64,000 nt of DNA from Roseibium aggregatum IAM 12614 (lineage in GTDB: Bacteria > Pseudomonadota > Alphaproteobacteria > Rhizobiales > Stappiaceae), in NCBI RefSeq assembly GCF_000168975.1, contig NZ_AAUW01000023.1, positions 2,501-66,500 of the forward strand, given 5' to 3'. Under the pieces are notes generated by a model. The model was given only the letters and a program-made list of their open reading frames with translations, made no database searches and was not told where the DNA came from. Shown here one piece after another: positions 29,069 to 37,749 of this stretch. The translations under genes were made by a program, and so were the position numbers. The stretch's first letter is position 1; each line of letters starts with the position of its first letter.

Positions 29069-31294
29069 CTATTCCCCGGCAAGTTCCTCGATTATGGGTG
29101 ACGGCATGAAACTGTAATAGAAGGCGCTCAAGTCGACCGGAGCCACGGCCAGGCAGGCGTTCACAAGGCGTTCGATCTCCGCGCGAGTGGACCCCCGGGT
29201 GCGTTCTTCGATAAGTTTCACGTGCAGCCGTTCCAATGCCTGCCATTCCTTTGTTCGGGCAAGTGCCTCATCGCCGACAAGAGCGTATAGAGTTGCGGGC
29301 TGAGCCTTGCCCTTGAGTGCAATCGACCCTGCTTCGAGAAGGGCCATGGACTTGCACGCGGTGGCGGTTGTTTGCGACAGCAGGATAGGCCAACCTACCT
29401 GCTTGCAGGATGTCTCGATCCTGGACGCAACGTTGACGGCGTCACCGATCACCGAATAGTTGAACCGCGAATTCGACCCCATGTTGCCGACGCAACTAGG
29501 CCCGCTGTTCAGGCCGATGCCAATATGGACGTCACCCAATTTGTAGGGGCCGGACTTGAAGCCGAAGGCGTCTCGCTCGTTGAGTTCCTTGACGATGCTT
29601 ATCATGTCCAGAGCAGCATGGGCGGCCTTGACCGGATGATCGGCAACGTCAAGTGGCGCGTTCCAGAACGCCATGATTGAATCGCCAATATATTTGTCGA
29701 TTGCGCCTTCCCGTTTCTGGATGCTTTCGGAAAGCGGGGACAGCAGACTGTTGAGGAATGCGACGACCTCCTCGGGGGGCAGTTTTTCGGATATCGGCGT
29801 AAACCCCCTCACGTCCATGAACATCATCGTCATGTAGCGGATTTCACCACCAAGTCGCAGCGTTTGAGGCTGTTCCTCCAGCTTTTTGAGCAGGTCCGGT
29901 GCGAGATAGCGCTGGAACGCCCTTCGGACAAACCGCTTTTCCCGCTCCGTGAAGGCGAACATCAAGATTGTGGTCAGCAGAAAAATAAGCCCGGAAACCA
30001 GCATGGGAAAGACCGGATCCACAAGGAGACCATAGCTGGCGAAGGCAAGCCAGCTTCCGCCGCTTACGACCGCGCTCAGGACGGCGCCAACGGTGGCCGA
30101 TGGGATCGCGCCCGTGGACGGCAATATGGCACCGATAATGAGCGTAACGATGAACAACGCCGCGATTTCAGCGCCGGTCGCCCAATCGGGACGGTTGAGA
30201 AACGTATTCGACAGGATCTGATCAATGATCTGCTGATGCATGAAAACACCGGGAACGCTCTCGCCGAGTGCCGTGAGCCTGATGTCTCGCAGCCCGGCGG
30301 CCGACGATCCGAAAAGGATGATGTGGCCTTCGATCAGGGGGGCCAGCTCCTCGTCCGACAGATTCAGAAGATCCTTTGCAGAGAGATAGAGAGACGGGTC
30401 ATTGTGCGAATAATAAATCAGCAGATGACCATTGGCTGTCACCGGAACCTGAAACTCTCCGACCTTGAATTCGGTCATGGCGAGTGTTCCTGCACTGAAC
30501 TCGCCGCTCGCTTCCGACGTTTTCAGAATGAAGGTTTTGGCGCCGAGCGCGACACGAAGCGTCTCAAGTGCCAGGGCCGGGTATTTTTCGCCGTTCGGGC
30601 CGGCAATGAACATCGGCACCTGTCGCACCACTCCGTCGGAATCCGCCTGCCCAAGTGAAATCGAACCACTTCCTTCCGCGACCGCCTGATAGGGAGGTAA
30701 GCTCATCACGCTGCCTCTGATCGGGTTGAGGAGCGGTGTCGGATCTTCCCCGAGGACGACGTAGGCGGCCTTGGCATCGGGCAATCCCATTGCCGATCTG
30801 GGTTCGTTGAAAAATCCAAGGATCGTCGGCAGCCCGGCCATTGCCTGAACGAAAACGGCATCATTGTCCGGGATTCCGGAAAGCAGTGGCTTGATTTGGT
30901 TGCGGCCGGGCCAGCCGCGCTCCTCCAGCTCCCGCAAAAATCCCGCCGGGCCTGTCCGGTCAGGTTCGGAAAACACCATGTCAAAGGCAACGCAGGCAGC
31001 GCCAAGGCTCTGAATGCGCTTCAGAAGTTTGGCAATCTGTGTACGCGGCCACGGCCATTGGCCAAGCTGCGCAATCGACTCCTCGTCGATGTCGACAATC
31101 CGGATCGGTTGGCCCAGAGCCCCCCTTGGTTTGAATCGCTGGTAGGTATCGAAGGTGATCCAGCGCAGGGATGCAATGAATGGGGGATCGGACAGGCGCA
31201 GTTCACGGGCGCCGAAAAGGAGGATCAGCGTCAGACCCAGGACGAAAACGTGCCTGTTGCGTAGCAAGTTGAAAAGCGTCTTTCCCACCGGCAT
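29069..31294 (-). CDS. CHASE2-domain class III adenylate/guanylate cyclase
   Basis: This 741-residue membrane protein would sense a signal outside the cytoplasm and make cyclic nucleotide. After a first helix (about 12-30) comes a CHASE2 domain (about 35-340, with RIVDIDEESIAQLGQWPWPR). Three or so helices follow (about 370-460), then a class III cyclase domain (about 500-690) with metal-site MFMDVRGFT and DKYIGDSIMAFWNAP, and RFNYSVIGDAVNVASRIE. The start is either this ATG or a GTG five codons upstream; neither has a clear ribosome site. It is divergent from a FecR-domain protein, a partner often seen with CHASE2 cyclases. Substrate (ATP or GTP) and signal are unknown. Confidence 0.9.
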   Translation of the reverse strand: MPVGKTLFNLLRNRHVFVLGLTLILLFGARELRLSDPPFIASLRWITFDTYQRFKPRGALGQPIRIVDIDEESIAQLGQWPWPRTQIAKLLKRIQSLGAACVAFDMVFSEPDRTGPAGFLRELEERGWPGRNQIKPLLSGIPDNDAVFVQAMAGLPTILGFFNEPRSAMGLPDAKAAYVVLGEDPTPLLNPIRGSVMSLPPYQAVAEGSGSISLGQADSDGVVRQVPMFIAGPNGEKYPALALETLRVALGAKTFILKTSEASGEFSAGTLAMTEFKVGEFQVPVTANGHLLIYYSHNDPSLYLSAKDLLNLSDEELAPLIEGHIILFGSSAAGLRDIRLTALGESVPGVFMHQQIIDQILSNTFLNRPDWATGAEIAALFIVTLIIGAILPSTGAIPSATVGAVLSAVVSGGSWLAFASYGLLVDPVFPMLVSGLIFLLTTILMFAFTEREKRFVRRAFQRYLAPDLLKKLEEQPQTLRLGGEIRYMTMMFMDVRGFTPISEKLPPEEVVAFLNSLLSPLSESIQKREGAIDKYIGDSIMAFWNAPLDVADHPVKAAHAALDMISIVKELNERDAFGFKSGPYKLGDVHIGIGLNSGPSCVGNMGSNSRFNYSVIGDAVNVASRIETSCKQVGWPILLSQTTATACKSMALLEAGSIALKGKAQPATLYALVGDEALARTKEWQALERLHVKLIEERTRGSTRAEIERLVNACLAVAPVDLSAFYYSFMPSPIIEELAGE

Positions 31295-31489
31295 GCCCCT
31301 GATTGACACGGGTGTTCGGCAGTCGCGACACCGTTCCCATGTCCGATGCCCACTCTACGCTAGAATACGCAATTCGGAAAAAAATCTACCTTGACAAAAA
31401 GACCCGTATTTGAATTGAGCAACTAGCAATGATTCGTTTAATGGTTAGGGATGTGTTAAAATCAGCTCGGTTGGGCTGGAGTGGGAGTT

Positions 31490-32551
31490 ATGAGGTTTGC
31501 CCCGGTTTTTATAATTTTATTATTATCCATCGTTGGTTCGACGGCGTCGTTGGCCGATAAGGTTGGCACAACTGTTGATGCAAGCAAGACCGTCAAGGCG
31601 ACGGGTGGGAGCAACTCCCGCATCCTGGCTTCAAAAACGTCCATTTTCAGGAACGACCGGTTGCGGGCCAACTCCAGCGGAAACGCACAGATCCGGCTGA
31701 TTGACGGCACCAAGATTGTTGTCGGACCCAATGCGGATGTGAAGATCGATGACTTTGTGATCACGGGGCAGACTGTAACCAAGCTTACTGTAAGTGCCAC
31801 GCGCGGCGCCTTCCGCTTCATCAGCGGGCGCAGCAAATCTTCCGCCTACAGCATCAGGACACCGAATGGCACGATCGGTGTGCGAGGCACGGCCTTCGAT
31901 GTGACGATCACGCCTCAGGGAACCAATGTCGCCCTGTTGCGCGGCACGATCAGGGCGTGCGACAGGAGCGGGCGCTGCCAGATAGTCAGAAACCGGTGTG
32001 ACTATGTGCTGATCGGTCGGCGCGGCGTGAAAATGGATCGGCTGAATTCGGATTCGCTCAGGAATCGGTCGAAGTCACTCTTTCCGCTACTCGTGAATGA
32101 GTCGAACCTGAACAAACAGTTCAGGCAGCGCGGGTCTGGATGCACCGTAAAAAATGCAAGGCTGGCACCCGATCGGGCTCCCGAGCAGCAACCCAGGAAC
32201 ATTTTCCGCGCCCTCTTCAGTACGCGACAACCAACCATCAACTTGAACAGTCCCGAGCGGAACAGCCCAGAGCCGAACAGCCCAGAGCCGAACAGCCCCG
32301 AGCCGAGCAATTCCGTCTCCAATTCACCAGAACCGGCGGCACAGCCTGGCAGCGAGCCTGCGAGTGCTGGCGTTCCCAACAATCCGGGCAACGGCAATGC
32401 TGTCGGCAATGCGGGAGAAAAATTCTCCAACGGCTCACGCGGAAACAGTTCAAACGCACCCGGCCAGAGCAGCGATTCACCGGGCAGGAGCGGCAGCTCA
32501 CCGGGAGAAAACAGACAGGCCGGCAACCAGGCTGAACGCCGCAACAATTAG
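31490..32551 (+). CDS. Secreted FecR-domain protein with NSPEP repeats
   Basis: This 353-residue protein has a signal peptide (MRFAPVFIILLLSIVGSTASLA), a FecR domain (about 25-160; NAQIRLIDGTKIVVGPNADV and SIRTPNGTIGVRGTAFDV) and a C-terminal disordered half rich in N, S, P, E and G that includes four NSPEP units. The start is the ATG at 31490 with ggagtgggag upstream; a GTG three codons earlier is less likely. It is not a sigma-regulator FecR (no cytoplasmic part, no nearby sigma factor). Divergent placement next to the CHASE2 cyclase suggests it modulates that sensor from the periplasm; this is inferred. Confidence 0.85.
   Translation: MRFAPVFIILLLSIVGSTASLADKVGTTVDASKTVKATGGSNSRILASKTSIFRNDRLRANSSGNAQIRLIDGTKIVVGPNADVKIDDFVITGQTVTKLTVSATRGAFRFISGRSKSSAYSIRTPNGTIGVRGTAFDVTITPQGTNVALLRGTIRACDRSGRCQIVRNRCDYVLIGRRGVKMDRLNSDSLRNRSKSLFPLLVNESNLNKQFRQRGSGCTVKNARLAPDRAPEQQPRNIFRALFSTRQPTINLNSPERNSPEPNSPEPNSPEPSNSVSNSPEPAAQPGSEPASAGVPNNPGNGNAVGNAGEKFSNGSRGNSSNAPGQSSDSPGRSGSSPGENRQAGNQAERRNN
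32246..32305 (+). repeat. Four tandem 15-base units coding NSPE(P/R)
   Basis: Units begin at 32246, 32261, 32276 and 32291 (aacagcccagagccg and close variants). The middle two are identical. Two decayed units may follow. They lie in the disordered tail of the FecR-domain gene, where copy number may vary by slippage. Confidence 0.85.
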
Positions 32552-32559
32552 CCTTTTTG

Positions 32560-33204
32560 TCAGGCGGGCGGTGCGCCGATGGCGTCCGGATGGGCGTCCT
32601 TGAACGCGTCGAGCGCTTCCGCGGCGGCGGCCACGCGCAGGATTTTCGGAAAACCGGACACATCCACACCCCAGCGGTTGGCATTATAAAGCTGAGGCAT
32701 CAGGCAGCAGTCGGCCATGGTCGGCGTGTCGCCGTGGCAGAACGGGCCGTTGTCATCCAGAAGGGTCTCGAAGGCGGCAAGGCCCTTGCCGATGAAGCGC
32801 TGCATCCAGGCTTTCTTGGCATCATCGCCACCGCCGGTCAGCTCAGCCACATGGCCGACAATGCCGAGATTGCAGACCGGGTGGATTTCCATGGCAATGG
32901 CATAGGACAGCTGGCGCACCCTGTACTGGCCATCGACGTCTTCCGGCATCAAGGTGGAACCGGGTGTCGTTGCGTGCAGATATTCGATGATGGCCAGCGA
33001 CTGCGTCAGTGTCTTGCCGTCGACAATCAGCGCCGGCAGCAGGCCCTGAGGGTTGAGAGCGAGATAGTCGTCGTCCAGATGAGCCCGGGTCAGAAGGTTC
33101 ACCGGCCTGTATTCGGCCTCGAGCTTCAGCAGGTTGAGCGCAATGCGCACGCGGTAGCTCGCCGAGGACCGCCAGTAGTCATATAAAACAATATCTTTTG
33201 CCAC
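32560..33204 (-). CDS. maiA: Maleylacetoacetate isomerase (zeta-class GST)
   Basis: This 214-residue zeta-class glutathione transferase isomerises maleylacetoacetate to fumarylacetoacetate in tyrosine/homogentisate breakdown. The catalytic motif SSASYRVRIALNLK-type (SSASYRVRIALNLL, about 11-24) and the zeta pattern TQSLAIIEYL (about 68) are clear. The start is a GTG (VAKDIVLYDYW) with gggagg upstream; an ATG 12 codons earlier lacks a site. No other homogentisate gene is in the window. It is convergent with the fecR-domain gene (8 bases). Confidence 0.87.
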   Translation of the reverse strand: MAKDIVLYDYWRSSASYRVRIALNLLKLEAEYRPVNLLTRAHLDDDYLALNPQGLLPALIVDGKTLTQSLAIIEYLHATTPGSTLMPEDVDGQYRVRQLSYAIAMEIHPVCNLGIVGHVAELTGGGDDAKKAWMQRFIGKGLAAFETLLDDNGPFCHGDTPTMADCCLMPQLYNANRWGVDVSGFPKILRVAAAAEALDAFKDAHPDAIGAPPA

Positions 33205-33793
33205 GAATCCCTCCCAGCAACACGGTGTGCATTGATACACTTATTTGGCCCCGAATTGGCAAGTCCGTGTGAGCCGAACGGCGTCAAAAGCCGATTTTTT
33301 GCTGAGCCGTCGAAGAAGCCTGTGCCGACATCAAATCTCCACTGGAGGTCACCCCGGACAAGCGCGGCGCCGTTCCGGGGCCACTGGCGGGGCGGCTTGC
33401 TGAAGTGATTGGAAATTCCCCGAACCTCAGCCGGGAAATAAAGACGCTCAGGAAACGAGTAGGCCCCGGGTCTCGCGTTGCTCGCCCGGGGTGACTCCTG
33501 GGTTTTGTGCGAGGATCGTGGATCAGGAGCGACGAAGTCCTGATGTGTAGAAAAAGGACGCGAAGTTATCAAAAATTCCCAGTAGAGAGCCCCGGCGTCC
33601 CCGCCTCTCACCAGCGCGTCACCCCGGACAAGCGCAGCGCCGATCCGGGGCCCACTCGCGGGGCGGCTTGCTGAAGCAGTCCGAAATTCCCTGAACCTCA
33701 GATGCGAAATAAAGAGGCTCTGCAAACGAGTGGGCCCCGGGTCTCGCGTTGCTCGCCCGGGGTGACGCTTGAGTGTGGCGTGAGGTCCGTGGA
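33205..33793. other. Repeat-rich gene-free region
   Basis: I see no gene here. The region contains two copies of an inverted-end repeat (33348-33528 and 33618-33799), about 270 bases apart. Open frames on both strands follow the repeats and are not supported as genes. Confidence 0.7.
33348..33528 (+). repeat. Inverted-end intergenic repeat, copy A
   Basis: Terminal inverted repeats (gtcaccccgg at 33348 and cggggtgac ending at 33495) and inner palindromes (ccggggcca, ggccccggg) enclose 148 bases. A tail follows, ending cgtggatcagga at 33528. Similar copies lie at 33618 and 56468. The structure would fold into a long hairpin, as non-coding REP/MITE-like elements do. No transposase is present. 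Confidence 0.8.
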
Positions 33794-33799
33794 TCAGGA
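33618..33799 (+). repeat. Inverted-end intergenic repeat, copy B
   Basis: The same element, gtcaccccgg at 33618 to ggggtgac at 33766, shares long identical blocks with copy A (cggggcggcttgctgaag and gggtctcgcgttgctcgccc). Its tail ends at 33799 and runs over the stop codon of guaD (33794-33796). Confidence 0.8.
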
Positions 33800-35173
33800 C
33801 GGCACAAGGTGCTTTTCACGGGCAGAAGGTGTTTGGCGCTCTTGTGACCGCGCGGGTTGCGGTACCACCGGTGCCTTGCCCTTCTGCGCCTTGCCTGCGA
33901 CATAGACCTCGTCGATGGCCCGGTCGTCGCCCAGCATCTGCAGAACGAAAAGCTCTTCCGTCAGCGTCGAGGCGCGCTCCATGCGCAGGGCCATCGCTTC
34001 GGTGGCGCAGCTGTCCAGCACCACGATGTCGGCTTCCGTGCCTTCGTCCAGGGTGCCGATCTTGTCTTCCAGACCGAGCGCGACGGCATTGCCGCGCGTG
34101 ATCCAGTGGAAGGCGCGGAACGGATGCAGTTTCTGGTCCTGGAGCTGCAGGATCTTGTAGCCCTCGTTCAGTGTCTGCAGCATGGAATAGCTGGTGCCGG
34201 CGCCGATGTCGGTGGCAATGGCGTTGACGATGCCCTTCGAGCGCAGGCCTGCATCATCGAAAAGACCGCTGCCGAGGAAGAGGTTCGACGTCGGGCAGAA
34301 CACCGGCCGGGCGCCGGTTTCGGCCAGCGCATCAATCTCGCGCTGTTCCAGGTGGATCGAGTGGCCGAGCAGCATCTTGTCCGACAGGAGGCCGTAGCGC
34401 TGGTAGACATCGAGATAGTCGCGGGCTTCCGGGTAAAGCTCCAGCGTATAGGCGATCTCGTTCCTGTTTTCCGACAGATGGGTCTGGACAAAGCAGTCCG
34501 GATGCTCGGCAACCAGCGCGCCGGTCATCTCCATCTGTTCCGGAGTTGAGGTGATCGCGAAGCGCGGCGTGATGGCATAGCTCGCACGCCCTCGTCCGTG
34601 CCATCTGGCGATCAGGTCCTTGGTGTCGTCGTAGCCGGACTTCGGCGTATCGCGCAGCCCGTCCGGGGCATTGCGGTCCATCAGCACCTTGCCGCCGATC
34701 ATGCGCATGTTGCGCTGCTCGGCTTCCTCGAAATAGGCCTTCGCCGACGCCTTGTGGACCGAACAATAGGCAACGGCGGTCGTGGTGCCATGGTCGGTCA
34801 GCAGGTCGAAGAACCGGCAGGCCATGGCGGCCGCATGGCCTTCATCCGCAAAGCGGGTCTCTTCCGGGAAGGTGTAGGTGTTCAGCCAGTCGAGAAGTTG
34901 CGCCCCCCAGGAGGCGACGATCTGCACCTGCGGAAAATGAATATGGGTGTCGATGAAGCCTGCCATCAGCAGTTTCGGCCGGTGATCGATGATTTCCGCA
35001 TCACCTGCCTCGCCAACCACATCGCAATAGGTGCCACGCCGCAGGATGAGGCCGTTTTCGATCAGAAGCGCGCCATCCTCAATGTAATCGAAAGCGGCGG
35101 TGTCATCCGGGGATTGCGGCTCGGCTGAAAAAGTCAGCAGGCGGCCACGAAGCAAGAGACGGTCGGAAGGCAT
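33794..35173 (-). CDS. guaD: Guanine deaminase
   Basis: This 459-residue amidohydrolase converts guanine to xanthine and ammonia. Zinc ligands are in GFIDTHIHFPQ (about 72-82) and HLSEN (about 240). PRFAITSTPEQM (about 212) and CPTSNLFLGSGLFD (about 300) are typical of GuaD. It is the last gene of the minus-strand purine operon, after the permease (66-base gap), and supplies xanthine to the xanthine dehydrogenase encoded upstream. The last codons lie in the tail of an intergenic repeat, so the C-terminus (about PSAREKHLVPS) may be recently changed. Confidence 0.92.
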   Translation of the reverse strand: MPSDRLLLRGRLLTFSAEPQSPDDTAAFDYIEDGALLIENGLILRRGTYCDVVGEAGDAEIIDHRPKLLMAGFIDTHIHFPQVQIVASWGAQLLDWLNTYTFPEETRFADEGHAAAMACRFFDLLTDHGTTTAVAYCSVHKASAKAYFEEAEQRNMRMIGGKVLMDRNAPDGLRDTPKSGYDDTKDLIARWHGRGRASYAITPRFAITSTPEQMEMTGALVAEHPDCFVQTHLSENRNEIAYTLELYPEARDYLDVYQRYGLLSDKMLLGHSIHLEQREIDALAETGARPVFCPTSNLFLGSGLFDDAGLRSKGIVNAIATDIGAGTSYSMLQTLNEGYKILQLQDQKLHPFRAFHWITRGNAVALGLEDKIGTLDEGTEADIVVLDSCATEAMALRMERASTLTEELFVLQMLGDDRAIDEVYVAGKAQKGKAPVVPQPARSQERQTPSAREKHLVPS

Positions 35174-35239
35174 CGAGAAAAGTCCCGTTTGTCGGAGTTC
35201 GGGGCGGAAGATCCGCCCCGAAGTGGTTTTAGGTCTGGT

Positions 35240-36823
35240 TCATTCGCCCGGGCTGACCTGGGCAGTGGCGATCGGTTCGGCTTCCGGCCCTGCCGCGTCT
35301 TCACGGTGGAAGATCGGGTAGATGAACAGGAAGGCTGCGGCGATCAGGTAGCCGAGGCTGACGGTGGTGAGTTCCGGCCAGTGCAGCGTTGCAGAATGGA
35401 TGATCCCCACCGAGGCCATGGCAAAGGCGGCAAAGGCGAAGCCGCCGGCATTGCGGAACTTGCCGTCGATGACGCTGGCAACGATGGCGCCCCAGATCAG
35501 ACCCGTCAGGATGGCCCCCTGGCTGAGGGCCAGATGGCCTTCGTAATGCGCACCTTGCTGCAGCAGCGCTGCCGTCAGTTTCGGGTCACCGAGGGCCAGC
35601 ATGCCGGTTGCACCGGTCGCGCCGAGCGCACCGATCAGCGAGCCCCACTTGATGATGAGGAAGCTGGAGACATGGGGCATCATCGCGATTGTGACGGCGG
35701 CCATATGGTCTGTGCGCACCGCATGGGCCGTGTTGGTGATGAGGCTGAGCGCGACGAACACCAGAACGGGGGCGGCGGCAGCAACCGGGATCAGGTTGTT
35801 CAGGAAGGCAAGCAGGCCGAAGAAGGCCGCCAGCGGGATGACCACGCCGACGCCGATCACATAACCAGCATGAGCCCCCATGCGCTTGTAGGCCGGATGG
35901 CCGATATAGGCGGTGGTGGGGAAGGGCGAACCGAACAGCGCGCCGATCATGGTGCCGACACCGTCGGTGATCTGGCAGGTTGCCACCGGATAGTGGTCGC
36001 CTGCCGCTTCCGCGCTCTCCACGTTGTTCATCGTTTCGATGAAATTGTAGATCTGCACCGGCACCAGAACCAGGAACAGCTCCGGATGGTTGAAGAGGTG
36101 CTGGATCCCGGCCATCAGATCACCGAGGTAAGGAACCGGCGGATAGAAGCCGACACCTTCGAAGCTGATCGTCGATTGACCGGTGGCCAGCGCCACGCCG
36201 GTGCCGACCATCAGCGCCAGCAGGCCGGCCGGAATGTTGAACGGCAGGCGGAACCGTCCGACGAGGCCCCACAGGATGATGATCATCGAGGCAAAGCCGA
36301 TGAACGGGTTCTCGAACACCGTTGCCAGCGGCACGGTGCCGATGAACACCAGCGCGACTCCGCACAAGGTGCCGAGCATGCCTGCCCGCGGGGTCACCTT
36401 CTTCAGCCAGGGGCCGACAAGCGCCCCAAGGGCCGCGACGATGCCGCCCATGAAACCCGCACCTATGCCGACCTGCCAGGCAAGAACCGGGTCGTTGGTC
36501 GCCCAGTAGATCGGTCCGATAACGCCGAACAGATAGACGAACATCACCGGCGTCGAAATGCCGTAAGGCAGCGCGGTCACGTCCCGGCCGTGCTGCGCGG
36601 CGGCGCGTTTCGCCAGCAGGACATAGGCGGCAACACCGGCCAGGATCGCGATGGCGGCACCCGGCACGATCTTGCCGTAGACAATGTCCGCCGGCATCTG
36701 GAATACGAACTGGCAGATGCCCGCCAGGACCATGAGGTTTACAAGGTTATCGGTGAACAGGGCCCAGAAGGCGCTGAAATCCCCCCTCGAAAACAGAGTG
36801 TAGTCGTTCCTCCCAACCCGCAT
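35240..36823 (-). CDS. Purine permease-like transporter (NCS2/AzgA-related)
   Basis: This 527-residue protein with about 12-13 hydrophobic segments has NCS2/AzgA-like landmarks: DVTALPYGISTPVMFVYLFG (about 80-100), ETMNNVESAEAAGDHYPV (about 265-282) and GSPFPTTAYIGHPAYKRMGA. The ATG at 36823 has aaggag nearby; the longer upstream frame is unsupported. Position between xdhC and guaD indicates uptake of xanthine, guanine or hypoxanthine. The exact purine is not determinable. Confidence 0.83.
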   Translation of the reverse strand: MRVGRNDYTLFSRGDFSAFWALFTDNLVNLMVLAGICQFVFQMPADIVYGKIVPGAAIAILAGVAAYVLLAKRAAAQHGRDVTALPYGISTPVMFVYLFGVIGPIYWATNDPVLAWQVGIGAGFMGGIVAALGALVGPWLKKVTPRAGMLGTLCGVALVFIGTVPLATVFENPFIGFASMIIILWGLVGRFRLPFNIPAGLLALMVGTGVALATGQSTISFEGVGFYPPVPYLGDLMAGIQHLFNHPELFLVLVPVQIYNFIETMNNVESAEAAGDHYPVATCQITDGVGTMIGALFGSPFPTTAYIGHPAYKRMGAHAGYVIGVGVVIPLAAFFGLLAFLNNLIPVAAAAPVLVFVALSLITNTAHAVRTDHMAAVTIAMMPHVSSFLIIKWGSLIGALGATGATGMLALGDPKLTAALLQQGAHYEGHLALSQGAILTGLIWGAIVASVIDGKFRNAGGFAFAAFAMASVGIIHSATLHWPELTTVSLGYLIAAAFLFIYPIFHREDAAGPEAEPIATAQVSPGE

Positions 36824-36891
36824 ATCGGGTCTCCTTTCAGGGTAAGACAGCCGCTCTGATCCATCTCCCATTGGACAGGGCAGCCGTTGTT

Positions 36892-37746
36892 TCACTGCGC
36901 GGCCTCCAGCAGCGCAGCCTCCTCCGTGTCGCCGGCGGTTCTTGCGCCCGTGGTCAGGGCGGTCAGAACTTCTGCAGCGACAAAAGCGGCAATCATTTCG
37001 GGACGCTTGTCCCGGCTGGCGGTGGCGCCGATGGGGCAGGTCAGCCGGTCGGTGGAAAGGCCATTGCAATGGCTGTTGCACCAGGAGCGCAGCTTGGCGC
37101 GCTTGGTGGCGGACCCGATCATGCCAACGTAGGACGCATGACCGATCTCCAGCGCGGCGGACGTCAGCAGGAAGTCGAGGCCATGATCATGGGTCAGCAC
37201 GATGAAGGCGCTGCCTGCGGGCGCGTTATAGATCTCGACTTCCGGAATGGCCCGCAGCCGCATGTCGACCCGCGCCTGACATTGCGCCAGCTCTTCCTTG
37301 CGCATGTCGACCAGAACGCAGTGAACCGGCGCATGCTGCAGCAGGTTGGCAATCGCCCGGCCGACATGCCCGGCGCCCATCACGTAAACATGCGGAAGGG
37401 CATCGTCTGCGGCCTGCAAACGGCTCACAGCTGCGTTCCGTTCGGCTCTGCGCATGCGCGCGAGTGATACTTCCACCCGTCCGCCGCAGCACTGGCCGAT
37501 TTCCGGGCCAAGCGGCAGGTCGAGCCTTGACGAAAGCGTGCCTTCGGCCAGCATGGAACGGGCCCGGGTAATGACGATATGCTCCAGCTGACCGCCGCCG
37601 ATGGTGCCGTAGAGGCTCTCCGGGCTAACGAACATCTCCGTGCCGGCTTCCCGGGGCGACGATCCTCGAACCCGTGTCAGCACGACACGGACGATCGGAT
37701 GGGCTGAGCCGAAAAAGCTTTCGGTCTGGCTGGAGCGCGGTGTCAT
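36892..37746 (-). CDS. xdhC: Xanthine dehydrogenase accessory protein XdhC
   Basis: This 284-residue protein binds molybdenum cofactor, promotes its sulfuration and inserts it into XdhB. The N-terminal domain has RGSSPREAGTEM and GGGQLEH. QCCGGR (about 90-95) holds a Cys pair linked to cofactor handling, and a C-terminal Rossmann domain starts with VYVMGAGHVGRA (about 120). It starts three bases after the xdhB stop. Confidence 0.92.
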   Translation of the reverse strand: MTPRSSQTESFFGSAHPIVRVVLTRVRGSSPREAGTEMFVSPESLYGTIGGGQLEHIVITRARSMLAEGTLSSRLDLPLGPEIGQCCGGRVEVSLARMRRAERNAAVSRLQAADDALPHVYVMGAGHVGRAIANLLQHAPVHCVLVDMRKEELAQCQARVDMRLRAIPEVEIYNAPAGSAFIVLTHDHGLDFLLTSAALEIGHASYVGMIGSATKRAKLRSWCNSHCNGLSTDRLTCPIGATASRDKRPEMIAAFVAAEVLTALTTGARTAGDTEEAALLEAAQ

Positions 37747-37749
37747 GAC

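Noticed and set aside
33126..33903. Overlapping minus-strand frames of 199 and 94 codons in the repeat region upstream of maiA.
   Set aside because: They are translations of the inverted-end repeats (similar peptides appear for copies A and B), not conserved proteins.
35189..36859. A 556-codon plus-strand frame opposite the purine permease gene.
   Set aside because: It is rich in D, H, Q and R, mirrors the hydrophobic codons of the permease, and has no known domain.
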